From Clostridia bacterium (lineage in GTDB: Bacteria; Bacillota; Clostridia; Christensenellales; UBA1242), in the NCBI GenBank assembly GCA_017468205.1, contig JAFUJK010000056.1:1-42686 (forward strand): a stretch of DNA of 42,686 nucleotides, given 5' to 3'. The translations under genes and the position numbers were made by a program. The stretch's first letter is position 1, and each line of letters starts with the position of its first letter. Below, one piece after another: positions 33,651 to 41,228 of this stretch. The notes below the pieces were generated by a model. The model ran no database searches. It saw nothing but the letters and a program-made list of their open reading frames with translations, and was not told where the DNA came from.

Positions 33651-34013
33651 TTAGTTGTGTTTGTAGCAGTCTAAAAGATGGTAAAAGTGATTTTCAGCGT
33701 GCTCACTCTTGAATTTAAAACTAGAAAGCATACTTGTGTTAATAACATTCATATCACCATCAAATTCGGCAAAAACAATGATTTGATTCACACACCAGTT
33801 TTCTTCTAAAACTCCATTAGGGTCAAGATTATTGCGTTTAATTTTTAATACAACAAAATTATCACTACAAATCTCGCCCTCTGTGATAGTCGCAATGTCC
33901 ATTTTTTCACCATAATAATCAGGACGTGGAAGAAATTTGCTCAACTCTTCAAGTTTAAGCACTTTGACTTTATATTCTTGCTTGAATAAATAAATAAAAT
34001 CTTTTAACTTCAT
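33651..34013 (-). CDS. Small cytosolic protein, candidate immunity protein 1b
   Basis: A 120-residue soluble protein, paralogous to that at 34094-34456: both have FLPRPDYYG or YLPAPDFYG, GEICSDNF or REICSDNF, LDPNG or VDPTG, and SMLSSF or CMLSSY. It lies 80 bases downstream of its paralogue on the same strand. It belongs to no family I recognise. Its position behind a secreted putative toxin suggests an immunity role. Confidence 0.65.
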   Translation of the reverse strand: MKLKDFIYLFKQEYKVKVLKLEELSKFLPRPDYYGEKMDIATITEGEICSDNFVVLKIKRNNLDPNGVLEENWCVNQIIVFAEFDGDMNVINTSMLSSFKFKSEHAENHFYHLLDCYKHN

Positions 34014-34093
34014 AATCTATAATATTTTATAACAAAATGCAAAAAATTTCAATATTTTTTCAGTATTTTCTGCTTGTTTTTGTGGCACTTAAT

Positions 34094-34456
34094 TTATTTG
34101 TTCTTATAACATTCAATTAAATTATACAATTTACTTTCTGCTTCCGCATCTTTACAATTATAACTTGATAGCATACATGCATTGACCACTTCTTTTTTCT
34201 CGTTGTATTCTACAAAAATAATAATGCAGGAAATGCCCCAATTTTTGTCCAATTTTCCAGTTGGGTCAACATTGGAACCTTTTAATATTAATGTTGTAAA
34301 ATTGTCGCTACAAATCTCACGTTCACTAACTGTCGCGATGTTAAAATTGTTTCCATAAAAATCTGGAGCAGGGAGATATTTCTTTATTTCCTCAAATTCA
34401 ATTATTTTCGCGTTAAATTCCTTTTTAAATATATCGATATATTCTTTTATTTGCAT
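34094..34456 (-). CDS. Small cytosolic protein, candidate immunity protein 1a
   Basis: A 120-residue soluble protein without signal or membrane segment. It starts nine bases after the stop of the putative toxin gene (34466-35584), with AGGAG directly before its ATG, so the two are co-transcribed and probably translated together. Its paralogue follows at 33651. The arrangement of a secreted protein gene followed immediately by a small cytosolic protein gene is what is seen in toxin-immunity pairs. The immunity role is an inference. Confidence 0.7.
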   Translation of the reverse strand: MQIKEYIDIFKKEFNAKIIEFEEIKKYLPAPDFYGNNFNIATVSEREICSDNFTTLILKGSNVDPTGKLDKNWGISCIIIFVEYNEKKEVVNACMLSSYNCKDAEAESKLYNLIECYKNK

Positions 34457-34465
34457 TTTTTACTC

Positions 34466-35584
34466 CTAAACAATTCTAGGGAAACCATAGAAAACGTGTG
34501 GCTCGTGATAAATTGAACCAGGGTGGTAGTGGCTAAAATAACCTATTTTCATTGCATAATGATGTATATTTCCAGGACAACCGAGCATTGAACCTACGGT
34601 TGCGGCAATGTTTGATGCTCTTGCTTGATTTTCTGTATAAACACTAGCAACAAAACTTTTCTTTGAATTTTGATGTGCTGAAGGCACAAAAGTTGCACTG
34701 TAGATTACTGCGCGAGCAACACTTTCATTAATTGGTGTTGTTGATATGTACATAAAGCCGTCATCAGTATCAGCGAGAGCAAGATAGTAAGATAATGGGT
34801 CAAAATATCTTGTTTTCTCGTATTTTTTCAGTTTATAAGTAGTGCCTGAAATGGTGATAGGATAAGTAATTGTTGTTGTAACAACACTAGATGTTACAGT
34901 TACGGTTTTCTTCGTGAAAAGGCTACGGAACCAAGACCAGAATGATTTAACCCAAGTTACAACTTGAGTTACAACTGTTGTAACAACATCAACAATTACA
35001 GGTGCTGCAACTACAATGGTTATTGCGAGCGCAGCTGCCACTAAAATTGCAGCATCATCAACTATTGCTACGCATTCATTAAAATTATCATCTTTTAATG
35101 CTTCTGCTACTGATAAAGCAGTGCCATCTTCTAGTGGGATAAAATAGTCATCTTCAGTTGAATCGTAATATGGAATTACACTCTCCTCTGTAGTTTTGAT
35201 TACTACACCACTTTGTTCAAATTTAGTAATTAATGTGAATGTTTCAGTTTCCACATTAAACTTTGTCGAATAAGTTTTTGTAACTTCAGAATCGTCAATA
35301 GTGTTTAATTTTTGATAACCTGTGATATCACTTAAATTTCTAATTAATGAACCTTCAAAAGTTATCTCTGTGTTTGTGTAATCATAACTATACACGTCAA
35401 ATTCGTTTAAAAGTTGGTCTACTTTCTCTTCATAACTCAACATTCCGATTTCGTTTACATTGATGTCGCGAGTTGTAAGTTCGGTAGATGTTGCACGTAG
35501 ATAATAACTGCCAACAAAAACCGCAACGAGCGCAACGATAAGCGCAATGCTTGTTGTAAGTAAAATACTTTTTGTCTTTGACAT
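34466..35584 (-). CDS. Secreted putative toxin 1
   Basis: A 372-residue protein. An N-terminal hydrophobic segment at about residues 7-29 (LLTTSIALIVALVAVFVG) is a signal peptide or anchor. An acidic region ends in YFIPLEDGTALSVAEAL, then ECVAI is followed by a hydrophobic stretch (about 179-210). The C-terminal domain (from about 250) has YYLALAD, FMYISTTPINESVARAV, VYTENQARASNIA and GYFSHYHPG...PHVFYGFPR. This His-rich ending resembles domains I recall from secreted putative toxins of Gram-positive bacteria (SAR2788-like), but no search was made. Its first 54 residues are almost the same as those of the protein at 36236. It is followed by two candidate immunity genes. Confidence 0.72.
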   Translation of the reverse strand: MSKTKSILLTTSIALIVALVAVFVGSYYLRATSTELTTRDINVNEIGMLSYEEKVDQLLNEFDVYSYDYTNTEITFEGSLIRNLSDITGYQKLNTIDDSEVTKTYSTKFNVETETFTLITKFEQSGVVIKTTEESVIPYYDSTEDDYFIPLEDGTALSVAEALKDDNFNECVAIVDDAAILVAAALAITIVVAAPVIVDVVTTVVTQVVTWVKSFWSWFRSLFTKKTVTVTSSVVTTTITYPITISGTTYKLKKYEKTRYFDPLSYYLALADTDDGFMYISTTPINESVARAVIYSATFVPSAHQNSKKSFVASVYTENQARASNIAATVGSMLGCPGNIHHYAMKIGYFSHYHPGSIYHEPHVFYGFPRIV

Positions 35585-35695
35585 AAAACTTCCTCCTTAA
35601 TAGAATACAATCGAAGTATAAGTCATAAGTAGGTAGATGTCAATTATATTAAATCATTTTTATTTAAAAAATTATAATAAAAAACACCCTAAATA
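35420..35695 (-). repeat. Duplicated promoter-leader-signal segment, copy 1
   Basis: Upstream region, ribosome binding site and the first 160 or so coding bases are nearly identical to 37205-37480. Differences are a few single bases and the hairpin core beyond. Confidence 0.85.
35615..35643 (-). promoter_or_regulatory. Promoter of putative toxin 1
   Basis: On the minus strand TTGACA (35638-35643) and TATACT (35615-35620) are spaced by 17 bases. GGAGGA follows before the ATG at 35584. Confidence 0.88.
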
Positions 35696-35702
35696 GGGTG
35701 TA
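35680..35702 (-). terminator. Terminator after candidate immunity gene 2
   Basis: ACACCCTA (35684-35691) pairs with TAGGGTGT (35694-35701); on the minus strand it is followed by a T-run. It separates toxin unit 2 from toxin unit 1. Confidence 0.88.
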
Positions 35703-35716
35703 TATTTCATTAATAA

Positions 35717-36220
35717 TTAGTGCTTTTTAACATTTATTGTGCTTTTAGATTTTTCAGGCTTATCATCAGCCAAAATCTGTGCTAGAATTTTCTTTTGCTC
35801 TTTTGAAGGTGGTGCGTAATTTTCTGCCAGTTTCGTGCGTGTTTCGGCTTCGCCATTTTGTTTGAATATGCTAGTATATTTTTCCCCCAAATAACCATCA
35901 ATTACAAAAAGTCCTTTGTAATAATTATGGGTTTCATCAAACTCAACTGCAATAACTGCGTTTTCGGGCTTTTTAAAAACTTCTAATATAGCGCATCTTT
36001 TGGGATTTATAAGGCCATCGGTCAAATTAGTTATATCTCTTTCAATATCTTCGTCAGTAAAATCATTTGCAATTAAATATTCATTGTAATCTTTATATTT
36101 TTTTATACCATATTTTGTATCAAGATATCTAATGAAATCTTTATATGTAAAATTGCTATCTTTCCCTAAAATCTGCTTAACTTGCTTTTTATATTCTTCT
36201 AATTCTTTTTCCCAGTTCAA
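35717..36220 (-). CDS. Small cytosolic protein, candidate immunity protein 2
   Basis: A 167-residue soluble, highly charged protein with no signal or membrane segment (MNWEKELEEYKKQVKQILGK at the start, Lys-rich end). It starts with TTG, well supported by AAAGGAG, 15 bases after the stop of putative toxin 2, and ends at a terminator. It shows no resemblance to the two candidate immunity proteins of toxin unit 1, as expected if each fits its own toxin. I know no family for it. Confidence 0.7.
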   Translation of the reverse strand: MNWEKELEEYKKQVKQILGKDSNFTYKDFIRYLDTKYGIKKYKDYNEYLIANDFTDEDIERDITNLTDGLINPKRCAILEVFKKPENAVIAVEFDETHNYYKGLFVIDGYLGEKYTSIFKQNGEAETRTKLAENYAPPSKEQKKILAQILADDKPEKSKSTINVKKH

Positions 36221-36235
36221 ACCAGTGCTCCTTTT

Positions 36236-37369
36236 TTAACGTGGAAAGCCAAAACAAACGTGGCAAGTTTGATTTACTCTAACGTATTTTTGACCTTGTT
36301 TTTTAAGTGTGTGATAGTGTTCAAATGAAAGAAAATAATCTTGTTCGTGCCATTCTGTTAGATTTACTTCATATTTTTTAGTTAGGCTATTTTTAGCGCC
36401 TGCTTGATATCCTGCAGTCTTTACAGCATTTCTCGCATTTACTTTAAATAATGTCCAAACGCTACCACCTTTCTTAATCCAGTTAGCCGCATTTCTTATG
36501 TCAGTTAAACCATAAGAAGTAGTTAAATGGCTGTTTGGTACAAACGAATTTAATAATAAATAGATATTGTCATTAGAATCCCTTTTTTCAACTTTCTTTG
36601 CTACTGATTCGATTGCGTGTGTTGTTAAGGTTAATGATTGATGCAATTTTGTTGCGGTTATTGCCCCAAAAGCAAGTTTAATGGAATTAAACCACCCGCC
36701 AACCGTATCAACAATCCCGTTTATTACATCATTAAGGATACTTTCTTGTTGGGTGTCAATAATGTCCATTCCGTTTGAAGTAGAACCTTGTGATATGTCT
36801 GGGGCAACTACTGCTGTTATCGTAACAAGTCCAATCAATGCAGCAATTCCCCAAAAAAGAGTAATTGCAATACACTCTTCATAGTTACTTTCTGCAAATT
36901 CTTGCAACAAATCTAATTTTGTGCCATCTTCTAATATTATATAAGGAATATCGTTTTCCTCATCATAAAAAATGCTAGTATTTTCAGAATAAGATGAAAC
37001 AATTTCGCCCTTTTCAGTTACTTCATTTCCTGTGATAAGAATAGTTCCTTCTTCGTAATCAATTTGCGAACAGAATTCTAAATTATTTGCATTATTAGTA
37101 GATAAATAATTAATTTGTGTAGTTTTGTTTAACGCAAAATTAATTGTTGCATTATTACCATTGGTGGTGGTTTCAAAATTTGTATAGTTAGCAACAAGTT
37201 TTTCATACTTCTCTTCATAACTCAACATTCCGATTTCGTTTACATTGATGTCGCGAGTTGCAAGTTCGGTAGATGTTGCACGAAGATAATAACTGCCCAC
37301 AAAAACTGCAACGAGCGCAACGATAAGCGCAATGCTTGTTGTAAGTAAAATGCTTTTTGTCTTTGACAT
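36236..37369 (-). CDS. Secreted putative toxin 2
   Basis: A 377-residue paralogue of the protein at 34466. The N-terminal 54 residues (signal segment, ELATRDINVNEIGMLSYEEK) are almost identical; then the sequences diverge but keep the layout: an acidic region ending in IPYIILEDGTKLDLLQEF, ECIAI plus a hydrophobic segment (about 175-192), and a C-terminal domain with SFVPNSH, WTLFKVNARNAVKTAG, HEQDYFLSFEHYHT and CHVCFGFPR. The shared pattern HYH...HV.(F/Y)GFPR at the end of both proteins could form a metal or catalytic site. It is followed by its own small charged gene. The toxin role is inferred from layout. Confidence 0.72.
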   Translation of the reverse strand: MSKTKSILLTTSIALIVALVAVFVGSYYLRATSTELATRDINVNEIGMLSYEEKYEKLVANYTNFETTTNGNNATINFALNKTTQINYLSTNNANNLEFCSQIDYEEGTILITGNEVTEKGEIVSSYSENTSIFYDEENDIPYIILEDGTKLDLLQEFAESNYEECIAITLFWGIAALIGLVTITAVVAPDISQGSTSNGMDIIDTQQESILNDVINGIVDTVGGWFNSIKLAFGAITATKLHQSLTLTTHAIESVAKKVEKRDSNDNIYLLLNSFVPNSHLTTSYGLTDIRNAANWIKKGGSVWTLFKVNARNAVKTAGYQAGAKNSLTKKYEVNLTEWHEQDYFLSFEHYHTLKKQGQKYVRVNQTCHVCFGFPR

Positions 37370-37480
37370 AAAACTTCCTCCTTAATAGAATACAATCGAA
37401 GTATAAGTCATAAGTAGTTAGATGTCAATTATATTAAATCATTTTTATTTAAAAAATTATAATAAAAAAAACACCCATAT
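37205..37480 (-). repeat. Duplicated promoter-leader-signal segment, copy 2
   Basis: Nearly identical to 35420-35695, including the promoter and the signal-segment coding region. Confidence 0.85.
37400..37428 (-). promoter_or_regulatory. Promoter of putative toxin 2
   Basis: TTGACA (37423-37428) and TATACT (37400-37405) on the minus strand, 17-base spacer, the same as for toxin 1. Confidence 0.88.
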
Positions 37481-37491
37481 GGGTGTTTTAA
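37466..37491 (-). terminator. Terminator of the DUF378 gene
   Basis: AAAACACCCAT (37468-37478) and ATGGGTGTTTT (37479-37489) form a perfect palindrome with T-runs on both strands. Confidence 0.88.
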
Positions 37492-37492
37492 A

Positions 37493-37732
37493 TTAGTAAT
37501 TTGTGTTTCTTGAATTGCGTTCGCATAATCTAATTTGCTGTTGTAAAATTGCCGCGATAATAAGCCAAATAGCAGACAATAAAACTAAAATGTAAACTAT
37601 GATTGAACCAGCATTATATCCACCAAAAATCCAGCTTACTAGGTTGAAGTTGAAAATGCCAACAAGACCCCAGTTAATACCACCGATAAGCAGAATTACA
37701 AATGCTATCCAGTTAGGTATAACAAAGTTCAT
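37493..37732 (-). CDS. DUF378 family small membrane protein
   Basis: A 79-residue protein with two membrane segments (about residues 7-24 and 41-62). LLIGGINWGLVGIFNFNLV is the DUF378 (YuzA-like) signature. Function is unknown. ATG at 37732 is preferred over an in-frame GTG at 37741, because GGAGG lies eight bases before it and the GTG overlaps that site. Confidence 0.88.
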   Translation of the reverse strand: MNFVIPNWIAFVILLIGGINWGLVGIFNFNLVSWIFGGYNAGSIIVYILVLLSAIWLIIAAILQQQIRLCERNSRNTNY

Positions 37733-37866
37733 ACTTTTCACCTCCTTTCATTTTTATCTTATCCAACATATATTTTTTTACGCAAATATTTAAAAAATTA
37801 CAAAAATTGCTAAAAAATCATAAAAAAATGTAAAAAAAGCTTAAATTTAAGTATTATGCAATGTTT

Positions 37867-38127
37867 TTAAGCGTTTTCTTTTACTATTGAAAGTATTATC
37901 CCTTTTATAAATAGAGCATCGACAGATAGGTTTTGAATGGTTAAGTTTGTGCCTAAAATGCAATATCTTTGCGACCCGAGTTTTAACTTGATTTCCTCAT
38001 TAGTGTGCTTTTGTAAATTTATTTTCCCTTGAATGTACACACCACGACCAGCGTAATTAAAAATGGAGTAGTTGTCGCCATAAACTCCGCTTGCTCCAAG
38101 CTTTTCAATTATTTCATCTAAAAACAT
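37867..38127 (-). CDS. yqfC: YabP/YqfC-family sporulation protein
   Basis: An 86-residue protein with the YabP/YqfC beta-rich pattern: short alternating strands such as GVYIQGKINLQK, IKLKLGSQRYCILGTNLTIQ and ALFIKGIILSIVKE. In spore-formers YqfC is made in the mother cell and lies next to yqfD. Here it is divergent from yqfD, sharing the 67-base region between them, whereas the two are usually in the same direction. The start follows GTGAGGCG. The family call is good; the exact orthology rests mainly on the neighbour. Confidence 0.78.
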   Translation of the reverse strand: MFLDEIIEKLGASGVYGDNYSIFNYAGRGVYIQGKINLQKHTNEEIKLKLGSQRYCILGTNLTIQNLSVDALFIKGIILSIVKENA

Positions 38128-38194
38128 AGCGCCTCACTTCTATATATTCTATTTTATATGTATAAATAATATGATATAATAATAAGGAGGGGCT

Positions 38195-39313
38195 ATGCGC
38201 AAGAGTTTATTGAGTGGTTTAGGAATATTGGAAATCGAGATTAAAGGGGTAGGCCTTGCGCAACTTTTAAACGAATTTACGAAGAATAAAATTAATGTAA
38301 AAAAAGTACGTAAAACTAGTGATACTTCAATATTTATTCGCATCAATTCAAAATATGCCCCCGCAATATTTGCTATATTGCAAAAAAAGTGCTATAATTA
38401 CTCCATAACACGCAAAATTGGTCTGAAATATGCAAATTTTGGTGTTTTAATAGGCATTTTGGTTGTTTTTTGCGTAATACCAGTGCTTTCTATGTTTTGT
38501 TATGGCGTTGAAATAGCAAGTGATGACGATGCGCTAGTCGCGCGTGCAAACGAAGTCTTAACGGCAAATGGTTTAGGTGCTGGGCGAACGTGGAACACAT
38601 TAAATTTTGCTGAAATAGAGCAGATTTTGCGTGAGGAAATTGAAGGAGTTGGGCTAGTTAATGTGTCAAGGCGCGGTGGATATTTGTATGTGAATTTTTC
38701 AGAAGCCACGCTTGAAACTCCGCTAGAACCCATAAATACTACTGGGATTTTGGCTAATCAAAATGGCGTAATTTCTCGAATTTTTGTCAATAGTGGCACG
38801 GCTCTCGTAAAGACAGGCGATACTGTAAGAGTGGGGCAAATGTTGATAGCGCCATACTATTTGGACGAAGAAGAAAATCAAGTGCCTTGTGAGGCGAGCG
38901 GAAACATTTATCTCGATGTTTGGGAGTCTGCAACAGTAGAATTTAAAGAAAATGCAGTGGAATACGCTAAAACTGGCGAAAAAATTACATTTAGCCGTAT
39001 AACTTATGGAAATGATGTATTGGCTGATGATAGTTCCGAAATTAATTTTGAACATTATGAGTTGGAAACTCGGTTGGAGTATTTATCAAACATTTTGCCT
39101 ATCAAAATTGAATATATAACTTATTATGAAACTACACCAGTTAGTGTATTCAAGGCTTTTAAAGATGAGGAAGAGGTTTTGATTTATGAGGCACGCCAAA
39201 ATGTGTTAGAGCTAATCAAGGATAAAGAAATTTTAGACGAACGCCACACTATTAGTTTAATGGGAGATACTTATTATATTACCTATTATCTCAAGACTGA
39301 AGTTTGTGTTTAG
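38195..39313 (+). CDS. yqfD: Sporulation protein YqfD
   Basis: A 372-residue membrane protein. The N-terminal domain (about residues 1-80) is followed by a membrane segment at about 87-108 (FGVLIGILVVFCVIPVLSMF) and a large extracytoplasmic domain with the family-type GVISRIFVNSGTALVKTGDTV, a lipoyl/barrel-sandwich-like pattern. YqfD is known from sporulation gene clusters, next to phoH and ybeY. Here phoH is missing and ybeY follows directly. The start follows AAGGAGGGG. The product suggests that the organism belongs to a spore-forming lineage; the window alone does not show that it sporulates. Confidence 0.88.
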   Translation: MRKSLLSGLGILEIEIKGVGLAQLLNEFTKNKINVKKVRKTSDTSIFIRINSKYAPAIFAILQKKCYNYSITRKIGLKYANFGVLIGILVVFCVIPVLSMFCYGVEIASDDDALVARANEVLTANGLGAGRTWNTLNFAEIEQILREEIEGVGLVNVSRRGGYLYVNFSEATLETPLEPINTTGILANQNGVISRIFVNSGTALVKTGDTVRVGQMLIAPYYLDEEENQVPCEASGNIYLDVWESATVEFKENAVEYAKTGEKITFSRITYGNDVLADDSSEINFEHYELETRLEYLSNILPIKIEYITYYETTPVSVFKAFKDEEEVLIYEARQNVLELIKDKEILDERHTISLMGDTYYITYYLKTEVCV

Positions 39314-39321
39314 GAGGAAAA

Positions 39322-39813
39322 ATGAAAGTAATTTTAACTAACAAGACAAAATATATATTGCCAAGTGCAAAAATTTTGCAAAAAATAGCAAAAAATGTGT
39401 TAAAAAATGAAAAACAGCCTACAAAAAAGATTGCTGTCGGTGTTTATTATGTGGAAGCTGATGAAATTCATAGTATAAATAAAGAGTATCGCAATAAAGA
39501 CAAAGAAACCGATGTTATCACTTTTAGATTAATTGATAATCCTGAAAATTTACCTATAAGTAAAGCAAATTTTCCATGCGATTTTGATGATGCTTTGGGT
39601 GCAATATATATTGGTGAAATTTTTATTTGTGTAGAAGTTGCGGAGGCACAAGCCACAGAGTGGGGACATTCCCTCAGCCGTGAAGTGGGCGAGTTATTTG
39701 TTCACGGAATGTTACACGTTTTGGGACATGACCACGAATTGGAAAATGAGCGCAATATTATGAAAGAACGCGAGTGCGCGCAAGCAAAATTGCTTGATAA
39801 ATTGATAAAATAG
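39322..39813 (+). CDS. ybeY: Endoribonuclease YbeY
   Basis: A 163-residue protein of normal length. The metal motif HGMLHVLGHDH near residues 128-138 is the YbeY signature, with three His residues coordinating zinc. TDVITFRL near 62-69 is the conserved TDVLSFP region. It acts in 16S rRNA 3' maturation and ribosome quality control. Start ATG at 39322 follows TAGGAGGAA, 8 bases after the yqfD stop. It is in an operon with yqfD. Confidence 0.94.
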   Translation: MKVILTNKTKYILPSAKILQKIAKNVLKNEKQPTKKIAVGVYYVEADEIHSINKEYRNKDKETDVITFRLIDNPENLPISKANFPCDFDDALGAIYIGEIFICVEVAEAQATEWGHSLSREVGELFVHGMLHVLGHDHELENERNIMKERECAQAKLLDKLIK

Positions 39814-39842
39814 TGATTTTTTAACGTTTTTTTAAGATTTTT

Positions 39843-39862
39843 CCGCATTTTTTGCGGTTTTT
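39843..39862 (+). terminator. Short hairpin between ybeY and the cytidine deaminase homologue
   Basis: CCGCA (39843-39847) pairs with TGCGG (39853-39857) around five T and is followed by TTTTT. The stem is short, so termination is probably incomplete. Confidence 0.65.
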
Positions 39863-39871
39863 GAGGCGATT

Positions 39872-40255
39872 ATGGAACAAATAGTTATTGATAAATTAAT
39901 TGAAAAAGCAAAAGACGCAGCTGAACGTGCTTATTGTCCTTGTAGTGAAATCCCTGTTGGGGCATGTGTTCTTACGCAAAATGGTATGATTTTTACTGGT
40001 TGTAATATCGAAACAACTGCACTTTCGGGTAGTCTTGGAGCTATGGAAGTTGCTATATGTAAAGCGATAAGCGAGGGTGGTAATTCTATCCTTGCAGTTG
40101 CTAATTATTGTGATAAAAAATTGGTTTTTCCAACGGGAAATGAACGCGAATTTATGTATGAATTTACAGAACGCGCGTTGATTATATGTGCATCAAAAAA
40201 CAAAGTAGAACAATTTAAAATACAAGAATTGTTGCCATTTTCATTAAAAGATTAA
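39872..40255 (+). CDS. Cytidine deaminase homologue lacking the zinc site
   Basis: A 127-residue protein that aligns without gaps to the first 90 or so residues of Bacillus-type cytidine deaminase: ERAYCPCSEIPVGACVLTQN, then GCNIETTALSG and ICKAISEGG, and a LPFSLKD end. The catalytic motifs are lost. Where active enzymes have CAER, this protein has GAME (56-59), so the zinc Cys and catalytic Glu are replaced. Where they have PCGxCR, it has PTGNER (87-92), removing the other two Cys ligands. The frame is intact. It therefore looks like a conserved non-catalytic relative, not a fresh pseudogene. It sits after ybeY where cdd often occurs. The start follows GAGG. Confidence 0.85.
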   Translation: MEQIVIDKLIEKAKDAAERAYCPCSEIPVGACVLTQNGMIFTGCNIETTALSGSLGAMEVAICKAISEGGNSILAVANYCDKKLVFPTGNEREFMYEFTERALIICASKNKVEQFKIQELLPFSLKD

Positions 40256-40321
40256 AGAGAATTATAAGCATTATATTGTAAAAAATTGCAATATAGTGTA
40301 TTATTTTTGCAGTATAGTTAC

Positions 40322-40349
40322 AAAAAAACACCTATTTAGGGTGTTTTTT
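40322..40349 (+). terminator. Terminator after the cytidine deaminase homologue
   Basis: AAAAAACACC pairs with GGTGTTTTTT around a seven-base loop, with T-run at the end. Confidence 0.85.
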
Positions 40350-40404
40350 GGTTTTTGTAAATAATTTTGTCAATATGGGGAAAAATAAAGCAAGAGGTGA
40401 TTAT

Positions 40405-41214
40405 ATGGCTTATTCTTATAAGGGGTCAATTTCTTTTGGGTTGGTGTATATTCCTATTAAATTACATAGCTGTATTCGTGAAAATAATATAGGATTCAAT
40501 CTTTTAGATAAAAAGACTAAAAGTAGAATAAAATACAAGAAAACTTGCGAGGAATGTAACGGGGCAGAAGTTAAACCAGAAAATATTGTAAAAGCTTATA
40601 AATATGATGATGATAAGTATGTAATATTTGATAATAAAGAATTTGAAAAATTAAAATCTCCAAAAGATAAAAATATAACGATTGAGCAGTTTGTAAATTT
40701 AGATGAAATTGACCCAATTTACTTTGACCACCCCTATTATGTTGAGGCTACGGGTGCAGAAAAGGCTTTTATTCTACTTTTGCAAGTTTTAGAAAAAGAG
40801 AAAAAGGTTGGTATTGCAAAAACTGTCCTAGGTACAAAGGAAACTTTGGTTGCATTACGCTCTAAAAATGGAGAAATGATATTAAATACATTGTTTTTTG
40901 AGCAAGAGATACAAAAAAACCCTAGCAAAACCCCAACAGAAAAGCCAGATAAAAAAGAATTGGATATGGCAAAAATGATTGTTCAAAGTATGAGTGCACC
41001 ATTTGAGCCGTTGAAATATAAAGATGAATATCACGAACGTATTGAACGTGCGATTGAGCAAAAAATTGCTGGTAAGGAAATTGTGGCACCGAAAGAGGAA
41101 AAACAAAGAACAGTTGCTGATTTAATGGAAGCATTAAGTGAAAGTTTAAAAAATATCCGCGATAGCGATAATATTAAAAAGCCAGCAAAAACTAAAAAAA
41201 TTACTAAAAAATAG
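40405..41214 (+). CDS. ku: Ku protein (non-homologous end joining)
   Basis: A 269-residue bacterial Ku. It begins MAYSYKGSISFGLVYIPIKL, the family N-terminus, and has YKKTCEECNGAEVKPENIVKAY and the central beta-barrel core (about residues 60-190), ending in a Lys-rich tail that probably binds DNA or the ligase. As a homodimer it binds DNA double-strand ends and recruits the LigD ligase. ATG at 40405 follows AGAGGTGA; the frame is open 57 bases further left into the upstream terminator. The ligase gene starts 14 bases downstream, so the pair forms an operon. Confidence 0.95.
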   Translation: MAYSYKGSISFGLVYIPIKLHSCIRENNIGFNLLDKKTKSRIKYKKTCEECNGAEVKPENIVKAYKYDDDKYVIFDNKEFEKLKSPKDKNITIEQFVNLDEIDPIYFDHPYYVEATGAEKAFILLLQVLEKEKKVGIAKTVLGTKETLVALRSKNGEMILNTLFFEQEIQKNPSKTPTEKPDKKELDMAKMIVQSMSAPFEPLKYKDEYHERIERAIEQKIAGKEIVAPKEEKQRTVADLMEALSESLKNIRDSDNIKKPAKTKKITKK

Positions 41215-41228
41215 GAAAATAACACATT

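Noticed and set aside
40286..40318. Promoter TTGCAA...TATAGT upstream of ku
   Set aside because: The spacer is 21 bases and the -35 match is poor.
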